Shown: positions 37,001-42,649 of the stretch, piece after piece
Position numbering within the stretch: position 1 is the first letter of the stretch
How the letters are laid out: every line of letters starts with the position of its first letter
Assembly: GCA_026419785.1 (NCBI GenBank)
Contig: JAODTK010005890.1
Coordinates: 203,501 to 267,500 of the forward strand
Origin: Sclerodactyla briareus
Lineage: Eukaryota > Echinodermata > Holothuroidea > Dendrochirotida > Sclerodactylidae
Length of the DNA stretch: 64,000 nucleotides
Direction: 5' to 3'
The notes under the pieces: model-generated
What the model was told of the DNA's origin: nothing
Seen by the model: the letters and a program-made list of their open reading frames with translations, nothing else
Databases searched by the model: none
Program-made: the position numbers and the translations under genes

Positions 37001-39231
37001 CTGGTAGTATATGGTTTTTGGTACCCACTTTGACGCGGGAAATCTGACCGCCAACTAGTCAGAGCACTGTAATTTTATCACATGTTTCAACTAACCAATG
37101 ACACCCATGGCGCTGCACTGCCGATCGCATCGCTGTTGCTGAACGTTGCTGTATCTTTTGCAGAAAATGTGAGTTGATATGATACATTGTTCAGTTTGCC
37201 TAAAATTTCGAAATATTTACGGCAATTAAATAGCGATATCCTCAGAACTGATGAGGGGAATTCCCGCAAGTTTTTGTTCCTTAAATTTTCCGAAGTGTTA
37301 TGTAAGAGGAATTTAATTTTTTTACTGAACAGAAAACTCTGGCAATGGAAACCACCATGTAACGTTGTCAGTTGGGTCCTACAATAGTTTGAATTAACGT
37401 GAATGATCACGCACAGTCCTTTGAAAAGTCAACATTCTTTTCGTTGACACATTGACAACAGTTGGCTAAAGCTCAGGAAAAACAGACAACACTTATTTTC
37501 TTACAATAAACAAATGTTATTTTAGTAACAGGAATTTATTTTTTATGAAAAAGACATTTGTTAATGGGTAAAGTTAATGCTTAAACCACGATGTGTGCGC
37601 TGCTGAAATTGACACTTACTACCAGCACCAGTGGTTTTTCACCAGTACTGTACTAGTACCTGTGCATATGGCCGTCGTACTGCAAGTACCGGTACTAACA
37701 CGTGAATACCGTATACCTGCGCAACCCACCCCCCTGTGGCGCAAATATCCCATGATACAATGGCCCCCCCCCAGCCACAAGTTCAACTTTGTTCAGTCCA
37801 TCGTCAATCGATGGTCCGCGCGGCAGCGACCCCACAGCTTTGGAGTGGGGAAGGCTGGGAGAAGGTGGGGTGGGTGAGTCAAATGTAGAACAAATGGAGG
37901 GTGGGTTTCCTTTTGGGAATAAATTCATCTAAGTGTTGAATCCTAAACCCGTCCACAGACGGCAGTGCTGCCATTGCTTACCACAAGCCCAGGATTGACT
38001 GAAGTCAAGTATGAACACCACCTGTACCGTCCTACCAGGGAGTACACATGGGTATTAGGGACCACTCGTGCTGGGGGGTGACGGGCTCGTCGTCATATGG
38101 GTCAGCTCTCACCACCGGTAGGATAGACGGACCTCTAACCTCTTCGTAGATTCCAGCTAGACAAGAGACGGTTGCAGATAGACTGTTGAGATATAGCTCT
38201 CTCAGTAAATAACATGGATTCAGTATAGAAGTTTATTGCTGTATAATTTTTCCCTACCTGCTATTTTTTTCTGCATTGTCAAGTGTGTAATGCACTCCCA
38301 GCACCCTGGACATGGTGAGTGAATTGTTGAGGTCCTTGTTTGATGGTATGGTGATACACCTGCGCCATGTCTTTTGGTCATTGGAGTTACGGAATGTGAG
38401 TCATCGTCAGCCAGTTTTTTCATGTTTCAGCAGGGTTTTGACATTGGTCTCCAAAGTGACTGTGGGTATGTCACTTTCATTAATTGTAAGTCCAAGATTA
38501 CTCAAGTGGTGGTCATTACTTCAGTGACCCACCAAAATGCGCATGACTCACTTTGTCTGGGGTAGCGGGAGTGCCTCCACAACAACAAATGCAAAAAAAC
38601 AGAAGGTAAGGCGAACACAGCATAAATTCCATCATGAACCTTATGTTGTTCGAAGAAAGAGCTCTTCTTAGTTCCAGGTAGTTAGGGTGCCTTATGCAAT
38701 TGACGGTAGAAAAAAGAGCTCATTATTCTAACGGTTTGTTCAGTATCGATGTATCCAAACAGAACCATGGAAATACCCAATACCAATATATTAAAAAAAT
38801 ATATATCAGAGGTTGCTACCCAGTCCCAGAAAGAAAATGTTCTCATTCTTTATTACCCGAAATGGGTTTGTGGCCCAAGCATAGATTATTTGAACAGCCT
38901 GCAACAGAATACAGTGCACAATCTAAACAGAAAGACTTTGAAAGAGAAGAATATGAAGACTATTCCATTGACCTAACTTAGAAGGGGTTGTTAATAAAAA
39001 TGTCAGTGGTAATAGAAAGGCACCAGTGCTGCATGTATCACCCCCCCCACCCCCAGCCCCCCCTGCCACCCTGTCTCTCCTTCACCCAGTTCACCACAAT
39101 CTCTTACCAAGCTATGCGGCTGTTTAACAGCTACGGCCTGATTGAGATGATTGAAGAACATGAGGCTCTGGTGTTACGGATATCCTGTACTCCTCCTTCA
39201 TCAACAGATACAACTCCTCCGCCTCAATCAT
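879..39231 (-). CDS. SZT2: SZT2 homologue, N-terminal part of the gene (minus strand, continues off left edge)
   Basis: SZT2 is the large scaffold of the KICSTOR complex, which tethers GATOR1 to lysosomes and restrains mTORC1 when amino acids are scarce. About fifteen minus-strand exons match the N-terminal part of the family in the correct order. Landmarks include YLLMKEEYRIS (exon at 39.1 kb), VVFILDFSQS (38.0 kb), VVITDGVVGV (22.6 kb), APWPPP (12.9 kb), EGTYEFIHDIN (11.2 kb), ASFYMPPNSDHPVL (9.4 kb), PLPKHLH (6.4 kb) and LQIIAQDILSVLT (0.9 kb). Most borders are GT-AG. Human SZT2 is about 3,400 residues, so only roughly the first quarter is here. Several exons carry 1-2 base frame breaks, which I read as sequence errors because order, splice sites and protein conservation are otherwise kept. 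Some expected segments (for example before the 12.9-kb exon and between 6.3 and 2.4 kb) were not located. MED8 lies divergently to the right. Confidence 0.87.
1340..1785 (-). mobile_element. tRNA-derived SINE, family S1
   Basis: Read on the minus strand, the head near 1785 resembles an RNA polymerase III promoter: an A box (TGGCCAGAGCGGTTCAGTG) and about 45 bp later a B box (GGTTCGAATTCC). The body is shared with copies at 8.04, 13.0 and 15.7 kb, including a GGATGAGCACC-like stretch and a segment near TTCAAGTTCAAC. The tail end is not sharply defined. It lies in an SZT2 intron. Confidence 0.7.
1866..1915 (-). CDS. SZT2: SZT2 small exon (copy b of a duplicated pair)
   Basis: A 50-bp exon with acceptor GCTTCCACAG and donor CCA/GTGAGTATGG. 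It is open in the frame PWVQLRIQRPVEVILDQ, which joins in phase to YE at the next exon. It corresponds to the human PCLVVLHKPLDKLLIR segment. A second, more damaged copy of the same sequence forms the 3' end of the upstream exon (1959-2004), 94 bp away and with the same type of donor. Either copy could be used, or the older copy may be decaying. Confidence 0.7.
1959..2140 (-). CDS. SZT2: SZT2 exon containing SKDPTRITKGRK, with duplicated 3' segment (copy a)
   Basis: Acceptor CCACAAG, donor TGTCAA/GTGAGTATGAG. It begins LVNELEGE and, after a slip, reads SLRVIHSKDPTRITKGRK, matching the basic segment of human SZT2 around SKEPTPKVKRK. The last 46 bp (1959-2004) repeat exon b, with EVILV before the donor; in copy a this reading frame has stops. 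A cryptic acceptor (polypyrimidine stretch before AAG) precedes copy a, so the exon may end earlier or consist of two. Confidence 0.75.
2360..2420 (-). CDS. SZT2: SZT2 short exon (VVLRL-IPRLNTLPSGI)
   Basis: A 61-bp exon with acceptor CGTTTGTAAG and donor ATAAG/GTATGAAAC. It reads GLTVVLRL and then, after one missing G, IPRLNTLPSGI, matching human CMVLRLGFPIGTPAPARH. Its end phase joins RLVNEL of the next exon. Confidence 0.7.
2685..5815 (+). mobile_element. Repeat element with ~9 internal ~305-bp tandem units (family A, longest copy)
   Basis: The left end (GGAAGCCAAACGGCTTAAGTG) matches the left ends of the copies at 11.37, 14.20 and 41.16 kb. The right end is an (AC)n tract followed by TGTGACTGCCTAGATTCC and GTCAAGGAATCAAT. 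Between them, ~305-bp units repeat: an ACAATAGGGTTCATGT-type motif recurs near 3720, 4021, 4336, 4650, 4960, 5278 and 5596, with GGGGAACACACATACC and GGTGGGGTCGAGTTATCGTG. Units carry clustered TGACCT half-sites. No coding capacity is visible. Such conserved ends around variable tandem cores resemble non-autonomous elements described as pearl/HINE-like in molluscs; that assignment is inference. Confidence 0.8.
5816..6282. other. Intronic stretch without recognised gene
   Basis: AT-rich sequence with a loose repeat: two related stretches near 5815-5960 and 5985-6070 share GGTGAACC-TATTCTGTCAT and similar words, also echoed near 2500-2660. No exon is supported. Confidence 0.45.
6283..6450 (-). 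CDS. SZT2: SZT2 exon with PLPKHLH motif
   Basis: A clean 168-bp open exon: acceptor TTCCCTTGCAG, donor TATGA/GTAAGTATCC. It reads PLPKHLHHATAGGRFLVTSS, then RLAQKKELNALLERGGGSAS and FIILGKHSYINITYE. It aligns to human [32 protein letters not shown] and VLVEGYSYVKLL. This is one of the few SZT2 exons here with no frame break. Confidence 0.88.
6451..8039. other. SZT2 intron with poly-G/poly-C tracts
   Basis: No exon could be matched, although a segment of SZT2 (the human WKPVLSM-to-LVLILEHD region) is expected between the 9.3-kb and 6.4-kb exons. Notable are G runs at 7185-7198 and 7215-7227 and a long C run at 7506-7539. A stretch at 7670-7800 is open for a while on the minus strand but was not recognised. 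Confidence 0.4.
8040..8355 (+). mobile_element. tRNA-derived SINE, family S1
   Basis: Starts with an A-box-like TAGCAGAGTGGTATCAC. It shares the body of family S1, including GGAGCAGGTTCAGATTG, AGAAGGTGAATTATCGTC and the GTGCTCATCGAGAT stretch, and ends GGCCAGGGTTCTTGATGG before an AT-rich tail. The B box is poorly preserved. Confidence 0.6.
9295..9414 (-). CDS. SZT2: SZT2 exon with SFYMPPNSDHPVL
   Basis: Acceptor CATGTGCAG. The exon is open throughout: SVQNGNPAYYQVPEGTSKG then NASFYMPPNSDHPVLAQQP. It matches human [20 protein letters not shown] and PVLSLQP. The donor is probably at CACAAAAA/GTAGTAG, which is weak, so the 3' border is approximate. Confidence 0.82.
9415..11101. other. SZT2 intron with a dispersed repeat
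   Basis: No exon recognised. Sequence around 9870-10160 (words such as CTCCACATAGGAACATG and ATTGAAATGG) recurs in diverged form at about 26,640-26,960, so it is an interspersed repeat of unknown class. An A run sits at 10,318-10,330. Confidence 0.45.
11102..11219 (-). CDS. SZT2: SZT2 exon with EGTYEFIHDIN
   Basis: Donor AGGAG/GTAACATC. It reads VVMEGTYEFIHDINC then, after one base slip near 11,170, PPQQEEAKSILKKRVIKNFW and QMIR. This matches human VTMEGGYDILHDVSC and THVIRRFWNTLQ. The acceptor is uncertain: an AG at CTCGAG is used here, but the frame stays open up to about 11,236 (SLEVVMEG), which would also fit the family. Confidence 0.83.
11365..12085 (+). mobile_element. Repeat element family A, short copy
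   Basis: Begins at GACCAGAGAGCCAAAAAGGC, the family left end, followed by GACTCCCTACTGTCTTGA. It carries diverged ~305-bp units (ATCCATCCAGGTGGGG, GACCTTTGACCTACCC) and ends in ACACACACTGGCATAACTGC and TTGTCAAGAAATT, the family right end. About two units are present, against about nine in the 2.7-kb copy. Confidence 0.7.
12366..12430 (+). repeat. Short tandem repeat
   Basis: Words ATTCACAATACCTAATTCAC and CACCCTGATTCACAATA repeat two to three times in 65 bp. It has no visible function. Confidence 0.6.
12834..12928 (-). CDS. SZT2: SZT2 exon with APWPPP
   Basis: Acceptor TTTATTTTATAG, donor AGCAG/GTATGTTACG. It reads RAGIDVRMALPFTHSGQMN, then in the next frame EYIPK and APWPPPNS. It corresponds to human [20 protein letters not shown] followed by APWPLEP. 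One base is missing near 12,857. Confidence 0.75.
13015..13420 (-). mobile_element. tRNA-derived SINE, family S1, diverged
   Basis: Shares the S1 body in inverse orientation (GTGGATGAGCACCAATG, ATCAGTGAACCCCAGGCC, GTAAAGTTCAACATGACTGC). Its head near 13,400 is damaged and contains an A run. Confidence 0.55.
14200..14650 (+). mobile_element. Repeat element family A, minimal copy
   Basis: Left end AACCAGAAAGCCAAAAGGCT and TTAGTGATTCCTTGG; right end an ACATAC/ACAC tract, then CACGTGTGACTGGCATAGATT. Only about one diverged internal unit remains (ACTCATCATGGGAAGCACAC). Confidence 0.65.
15555..16500 (+). mobile_element. CR1-like LINE 3' fragment interrupted by a SINE
   Basis: 15,555-15,680 matches the end of the ORF of the 16.8-19.3 kb LINE (AAGCCTGTAACATTAGG, GGTTCAGCCCACAAAGCTGC). 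16,235-16,500 matches its 3' region (CACATGATCATCATCAGTG, GATGTCTTCAGGTGG, TGTGCCTGTTGTGTGCTG). The part between is an S1 SINE, so the LINE copy is older than the SINE. Confidence 0.65.
15685..16150 (+). mobile_element. tRNA-derived SINE, family S1, with AAATC tail
   Basis: Has the B-box-like GGGTTCGAATTCCAGC and the full S1 body, then GGCTTCCTGAACCTG and a tail of AAATCAAATCAAATCAA type, a usual SINE 3' end. It is the best-preserved S1 3' end in the window and sits inside a LINE fragment. Confidence 0.72.
16763..19680 (+). mobile_element. CR1/L2-like non-LTR retrotransposon, degenerate
   Basis: The endonuclease start reads MNCQSVRAKGELLQTLFDSE then DPDILIGTESWL, followed later by CGDFNRPDIN. 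Reverse transcriptase remnants include a DWKTAVVAPLF-like stretch near 18,200, a DFSKAFE-like motif at 18,470 and an FADDCI-like stretch near 18,725. The C-terminal part (YSSSILDPYQACNIKTLEN) is near 19,120. It has many frame breaks and stops, so it is dead or badly sequenced. The 3' part after 19,400 matches 16,270-16,500. Confidence 0.8.
20354..20410 (-). repeat. 24-bp tandem duplication over an SZT2 splice donor
   Basis: The plus strand shows GGCCTTACCTTTGAGAGGAT then GGCCTTACCTTTAAGAGGAT, exactly 24 bp apart and differing by one base. On the minus strand each copy holds an AAAG/GTAAGGCC donor. Use of the second donor would add 24 nt, keeping the frame. Confidence 0.85.
20386..20475 (-). 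CDS. SZT2: SZT2 exon with VYQAALLYS
   Basis: Acceptor TTTATTTTACAG, donor AAAG/GTAAGGCC. It reads SEDPTQDMNVYQAALLYS and then, one base out of frame, WSFQKDFNPLK. It matches human [20 protein letters not shown] followed by NPEYY. An alternative donor 24 nt downstream arises from the local duplication. Confidence 0.8.
21216..21600 (+). mobile_element. LINE C-terminal/3' fragment
   Basis: Reads SFDFTAPVL, NSLPMPIQSI and KSLESFKTAVQD, the usual C-terminal pattern of CR1/L2-type ORFs. A 3' end with CCATAGTTGGTGTTTACATA follows and then an (ATT)n tail at 21,607. 20,640-21,215 may be earlier parts of the same copy but is too degraded to assign. Confidence 0.6.
21630..22502. other. SZT2 intron, nothing recognised
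   Basis: No exon, RNA gene or clear repeat boundary is seen. A pyrimidine-rich stretch with TCAGGCCTGAGGAAACC near 22,160 resembles the 3' part of common invertebrate LINEs but cannot be assigned. Confidence 0.4.
22503..22728 (-). CDS. SZT2: SZT2 exon with VVITDGVVGV
   Basis: Acceptor TTCATCTCGCAG, donor GATTTG/GTGAGTCGC. It reads GIVVITDGVVGVREDPILNN, ALAQLRDSTIACF, then after one missing base near 22,630 FIQVGHGFLPHSPFGYIPH and TEIMQFIAAATMGSFLDQC. It matches human IIVITDGV, LLNQLRSGTVACSFVQVGG and VELMKFIAMATFGSYLSTC. The hydrophobic strand ending in TDG resembles the corresponding strand of vWA-like folds (inference). The phase joins the repeated exon upstream (TSA plus G). Confidence 0.9.
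22960..23830 (-). repeat. Tandem array of a ~150-bp unit that includes an SZT2 exon
   Basis: About six degenerate units. Each carries, on the minus strand, a CTTCATGAA-containing exon segment, a (C/A)TACTAGTGCTG-like exon end and a GTATGTC/GTATGTG donor, followed by a (TG)n stretch. Donor positions are 23,733, 23,586, 23,432 and, less clearly, about 23,340, 23,190 and 23,054. Units differ by many indels. Confidence 0.72.
23586..23690 (-). CDS. SZT2: SZT2 exon, best-preserved copy in the tandem array
   Basis: Ends T-TSA plus G before donor GTATGTGCTG, joining in phase to GIVVITDG. It begins VADLAS, and includes GLAL in another frame. The human counterpart is [20 protein letters not shown] and LPSNSSAG. 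It has several frame breaks; the neighbouring copy at 23,733-23,815 shows a CGIL-LQLLP-like pattern split between frames. Which copy is spliced in cannot be told from sequence. Confidence 0.6.
24190..24560 (-). mobile_element. tRNA-derived SINE, family S3
   Basis: Minus-strand head at about 24,540: A-box-like TGGCACAGTCGGTAGAGTCG and B-box-like GGGTTCGATCCCCGC. The body (GGTAGCCAGTTGCC, CCACATTAAG, GCATCGCCTTATTCGCG) is shared with 25,670-25,990 and, on the plus strand, 55,870-56,010. Confidence 0.72.
24665..24774 (-). CDS. SZT2: SZT2 exon with VLQDLRIKML
   Basis: Clean exon: acceptor TTTTGTTTCCAG, donor CCAAA/GTAAGTGTCC. It is open in the frame VLGARLALLMSAESIDDVLQ then DLRIKMLETLRTMLLPK, matching human [20 protein letters not shown] and YEQLCLFEDKVATML. 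There is no frame break. Confidence 0.87.
24775..25669. other. SZT2 intron with possible SINE remnant
   Basis: No exon recognised. 25,420-25,600 has words like GGTATGATCCAACCGACC, related to the B-box region of family S3, so it is probably a damaged S3 copy. Confidence 0.4.
25670..25990 (-). mobile_element. tRNA-derived SINE, family S3, diverged
   Basis: Shares with the 24.2-kb copy AATAAGGCAATGCACTCTTTGG, TTTATGTGGGGGTGGGG, GACGGCCAACTTGCA and the GGTATGACC-rich head. A G run (25,981-25,989) follows the head. Confidence 0.65.
25991..27920. other. SZT2 intron, mostly unassigned
   Basis: No exon recognised. 26,640-26,960 is a diverged copy of the repeat at about 9,870-10,160 (AGCCACATAGGAACATC, ATTGAAATGGG). 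The expected SZT2 segment between the 34.9-kb and 24.8-kb exons was not found here. Confidence 0.4.
27940..28045 (+). repeat. Flanking repeat, left copy
   Basis: Shares CTTTTTACAGTAGTCCGG, CCCCATCGTCCTTCTTAT and an ATTGCACTTTG start with the inverse complement of 34,138-34,240. A further fragment (TTTCACTTACTCAAC, ATTGCACTTGACCACCCC) sits at 28,232-28,275. A more distant copy is at 47,135-47,190. Confidence 0.7.
29960..30545 (+). repeat. ~190-bp tandem repeat, three units
   Basis: CACGGCTA(C/A)CTCGGGGT followed by AGCCGG and CTCCGTA recurs at 29,979, 30,168 and 30,358, a spacing of 189-190 bp. Each is followed by a TCTCAGCG-like stretch, GCGAACGTTGC and GGGTCCACG(A/G)AGTAGACGG. Confidence 0.85.
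32150..32640 (+). repeat. ~72-bp GC-rich tandem repeat, about seven units
   Basis: Units share GACACCCCGTTCGGACC, GGCTGGGCCGGCC, GACCTCTCCTGTCGGGAC and CCCGGGCCGTCCCGAGGTG. Starts are near 32,191, 32,266, 32,340, 32,408, 32,484, 32,548 and 32,622. Confidence 0.85.
32990..33600 (+). repeat. AT-rich tandem repeat, ~110-140-bp units
   Basis: Four to five units with CGATATACAATAACAATATC, AATCACTTCCGACAT, GAAATGTGATA and ATACGAGTGTATTGCAGTAT. It directly abuts the GC-rich block, an abrupt switch in base composition. Confidence 0.82.
34138..34275 (-). repeat. Flanking repeat, right copy (inverted relative to 27.9 kb)
   Basis: The inverse complement matches 27,940-28,045 and the fragment at 28,232-28,275 as one continuous ~135-bp sequence. 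The GC-rich block and AT-rich array therefore lie between inverted copies of the same repeat. Confidence 0.68.
34332..34385 (-). CDS. SZT2: Possible SZT2 exon (FIVPRSF...EIHTDI)
   Basis: Acceptor TTTCCTCTGCAAG. It reads CFIVPRSFTS, a stop, then EIHTDI, resembling human FRVPGSC and PEIYVTI. No clear donor is seen before an A-rich run at 34,319-34,332. The position between the 34.9-kb and 24.8-kb exons is correct. The support is weak. Confidence 0.35.
34902..34980 (-). CDS. SZT2: SZT2 exon with GKVNFMNSFICLCNTLRG
   Basis: Acceptor TCTCCTCTGATGCAG, donor AACCA/GTGAGTGC. It is open: VFQLGKVNFMNSFICLCNT then LRG. It aligns to human GEIVFDEVFHALSRCFGGL. Splice sites are strong and the gene order is right; the protein match is moderate. 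Confidence 0.72.
34981..37981. other. SZT2 intron, nothing recognised
   Basis: Three kilobases without a supported exon. A C run lies at 35,143-35,164 immediately upstream of the preceding exon. A minus-strand stretch at 36,400-36,460 has a plausible acceptor and donor but its translation matched nothing I know. Confidence 0.4.
37982..38156 (-). CDS. SZT2: SZT2 exon with VVFILDFSQS
   Basis: Acceptor TTGTCTAG, donor CTTGTG/GTAAGCAATGG. It reads LESTKRLEV, then DPYDDEPVTPQHEWSLIPM, then in another frame VQVVFILDFSQSW. It matches human ELEVLSVLPP, DEPVVPRPFLLVPST and YRFVIELDLSPST. At least three frame changes occur in 175 bp. Confidence 0.78.
39108..39231 (-). CDS. SZT2: SZT2 first recognised coding exon
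   Basis: Acceptor TCCACAG, donor GCTTG/GTAAGAG. It reads MIEAEELYLLMKEEYRIS, then after a slip RNTRAS, then FFNHLNQAVAVKQPHSL. It matches human [20 protein letters not shown] and LSHLHQTVQ. The exon begins with ATG directly after the acceptor, so translation may start here behind a noncoding exon, or a short upstream coding exon exists that I did not find. Confidence 0.88.
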
Positions 39232-39499
39232 CTGTGGAGAAAAATATGAAAAACGAAAATAATGAAGAAAAGAAAAGGGTCGCTCCATACCATGGTTCAA
39301 GTACTACAGTAGCTTTTTGAGTATTGAGGATGGCAAATATCTGTGATGATCTATTTTATACATTGTTGTATCAAATATTTCCTTCGATTTGCTAGTGGGG
39401 CTCAGCGTATCGTCTCATATGGGGTCTAAAGGTGAAATGTGAACACCCCATGGTACCGGCACTAGTCCATGATAATAATGAGTATGATGGTAGAACCCT

Positions 39500-40960
39500 C
39501 AGTTGTTTTTTCACTGATAGCTCAATATGCCCTTCAATGACCTTTGACCTAGAATTGCCTGAACCCCCGAAGGTACCACATTTCGCAGCATTATGCAGTT
39601 TTCCACATAATGGTCAAAGATGTCCCAGGGGCCAATGAACATTTGTCCAAGTTTGGTCACCATTTGTGAGCTCAACAAGACAATGAAAAATGAGAGAGTA
39701 AAATTAGATAAACGGTTATAGGAAGCACAGCACAAGGAACATTCATACTCATATGAGGACTTGCTATTTTTGACAAGATAGCCCATTGTGCCACTTTAAT
39801 GACCCTTGACCGCAAATATTACACTGGAGGAATATTTTGTCCACCTTCTAATAACTCAACTTAATCTGTAGGTGAATCATTTTGACTAATTATGCCTGCT
39901 TTAGACCCCTGAACATCCTGTTGCACCAATGAAGTCAATAAATTACTGGACTATATGTAGACAGTTACCCATTGAATTGACCATGTTTGACCAAGATAAC
40001 CTCTAGATAACCTCTGACCCGGCATTCCTGGAACCCTTTTGTTGTTAATTAGTTATAGCCAACAGAGACCTCGTGTCATGTGATCACGTAGGTCTGTACC
40101 AGAGATGCATTTTGCATGTTTCTATCATAGCTTTTTATGCTCCTTTAATGATTTCTGGCCTCATATTCCTGAACACCCCCATGCACCAATGGTCAATATT
40201 AATATTGACAGAGTGCCATGGTTATTCAATTTTAATTTGTAGGAAATAGATGTTGCAGTTTTTTCAATGTCATTTGACCGTGACCTACACGTGGTCCAAA
40301 TTGGTCCCATCAGTCAATGAATATTGTTTCAAAGTTTCATGACCATCCATTGAAAAAAAAAAAAATACGAAGCCAGAATCCACATTTTGTAGATTACCAT
40401 AATTTCTCACATAATAACGGTACGCCATGTTAATAGCCCTTGCCCTCAAATTTTTCAACATTTCATACTTGTACTGGTGAATGATAGCACTGACCAGGTA
40501 TCATGGTAATCTAAAACCTAATCTGTCAGAAGATGCCGTTGAATTTTTCATATAATAGCTCTTGCACCCCGCCCCTTTGATGAACTTTGACCTTCAATTT
40601 CCGAACACCTCAAATACTGCATGTCGATGACAACACTGAAGTAGAGAGGGTACCCCTGATAAATCAAAACTAATGTGTAGGAGAAAAGGCATTTCACAGT
40701 TTTTGTGCAATTTCCCACAAAATAATTCATTATGCCCCTTCAATGACCACTGACCATAAATTGCTGAACACCCTGTATGTACCAGTGGTCAATGTTAACT
40801 GAGTATCATAGTAAACCAACCAAGTCTGTGAAGGGAAAAGCATTTTGCAGACTGTTGCAATTTTTACATTTAATAATAATAGTTCATTATGCCTCAAGAG
40901 CCCGCTCAAGAGTCAATGAAAGTTGTAGCCAAGTTTAGTCAACAAACTCAACATTCATCA
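39500..40960 (+). repeat. Diverged tandem/satellite-like repeats, family B
   Basis: Recurring words ATTATGCCC(T)TTCAATGACC, TTTGACC, CTGAACACCC, CACCAATGGTCAAT and AATCTGTAGG at roughly 190-270-bp spacing (39,520, 39,790, 40,140, 40,440, 40,560, 40,735). Related sequence in the opposite sense lies at 54,820-55,560. It is noncoding. Confidence 0.65.
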
Positions 40961-41154
40961 AATAATGACTGCTTGGGGGTGGGCCTATAATACATATTTT
41001 CACTCTACTGGCACTATAAAATAATGCAATAAAAATCTGTGTACAAGCTGAAAGTAGCATCACCAGAGGAACATTATGACATAATTTCAGGAAATCTTCT
41101 CTGCTACAATTATTAAGTGGGTGGTCTAGAGTCTGAACACTGGTCTGAATAGGT

Positions 41155-42310
41155 ACCAGAAAGCCAAAAGGCTCAGTGATTCCCTTGACTCTTCCTGACA
41201 CCTATAGCCAGACGCAAGGACAAATGGGAGATTGTACCAGCCTATTATGGGTAACATAACGTCTGACCAATTTCCCATATATTCCTATACTCTTGATAAG
41301 AAAGCTACACAGCTTTCAAAGTTTTCAGACATTGACCTCTGGTGACCTCTGACCTGACCCCAAAACAATAGGGTTTATGTACTCATCATGGGGAACACAC
41401 ATACCAAGTATAAGCTTCATCCATCCAGGTGGGATCGAGTTATCGTGTTTTACAAGCCAAATTTGGCCAAAATATCGACGTTTCACAAATTTTATATTTT
41501 TGACCAAAATTCACCCCAATCTGAACCAAAAACAATAAGCTTCCTGTACCCCCCATATGAAAGCTATACACCAAATTTAAACTTGATTGAACCAACCATT
41601 CTGGACTTTTGGTGTTTACAAGGTTTTCAAACTTTGACCTCTGGTGACCTCTGACCTGACCCCAAAACAATAGGGTTTATGTACTCATCATGGGGAACAC
41701 ACATACCAAGTATGAGCTTCATCCAGGTGGGGTCAAGTTATTGTTTACAAGCTAAAAATGGCCAAAATCTTGACTCTTCACAATTTTTTTGTTCTTCACT
41801 AAAATTCACCCTGACCTAATCCAAAAACGATAGGGTTCTTATACTCCCCATAAGAAAGCTCTTCATTGAATTTCAACCTGATCAGACCAACCATTCTGGA
41901 CTTTTGGTGTTTACAAGGTTTTCAAACTTTGACGTCTGGTGACCTCTGACCTGACCCCAAAACAATAGGGTTTATGTACTCATCATGGGGAACACACATA
42001 CCAAGTATAAGCTTCATCCATCCAGGTGGGATCGAGTTATCGTGTTTAACAAGCCAAATTTGGCCAAAATATTGACTTTCCCATATGTCCTATTTTTGAC
42101 CAATATTTACCCCCGACCTGAAACAAAAACAATAGAGATCCTGTACACCCCATAAAAAAGCTATACACCAAATTTAAACTTGATTGAACCAACCATTCTG
42201 GACCAATCGTGTTTACAAGATTTTCAGACTTTAACCTCTGGTGACCTCTGACCTGACCCCAAAACAATAGGGTTCAAGTACTCATCATGAGGAACATACA
42301 TACCAACATC
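41155..42310 (+). mobile_element. Repeat element family A, copy with four well-preserved units
   Basis: Left end ACCAGAAAGCCAAAAGGCTC followed by AGTGATTCCCTTGAC. About four units of ~300 bp follow, with the CCAAAACAATAGGGTTTATG motif near 41,357, 41,660, 41,955 and 42,255. The right end is missing: the array stops at CATACCAACATCAG. Confidence 0.8.
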
Positions 42311-42513
42311 AGTTACTGTTGCCCGAGGCATTCGCTTCGGGGAACTTTGGGGTAATGTAGGTTAGTGCAAGTAACACTATACACAGGAGTGTTATTTTTC
42401 TTTCCAGACTACACAACTGATTCGATGTTCTTATTAAATTACTGGAGGAATGCAAAATGGTATGGGTGAAATTTTAACAAGATCAACTAATGGAAGAGGG
42501 TTAGATTTGTTTG

Positions 42514-42646
42514 ACGGTACGAATTTAGAATCAGTGTCCGGAAGTAAGAGGTGTCCACGGACCCAACCTGTGAATAGTCACTCTGACACGTGCAACATGT
42601 AACAATGTACGTCACTTCCGGGTACTGATTTCTAAATTAGAGCCGT
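42514..42646. mobile_element. 133-bp MITE-like element with ~32-bp terminal inverted repeats
   Basis: The left end (ACGGTACGAATTTAGAATCA, then GTGTCCGGAAGT) is the near-complement of the right end (ACTTCCGGGTACTGATTTC, then TAAATTAGAGCCGT). Each arm carries a CCGGAAGT core (ETS-type site). The interior has CACGTG. Confidence 0.7.
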
Positions 42647-42649
42647 TTG

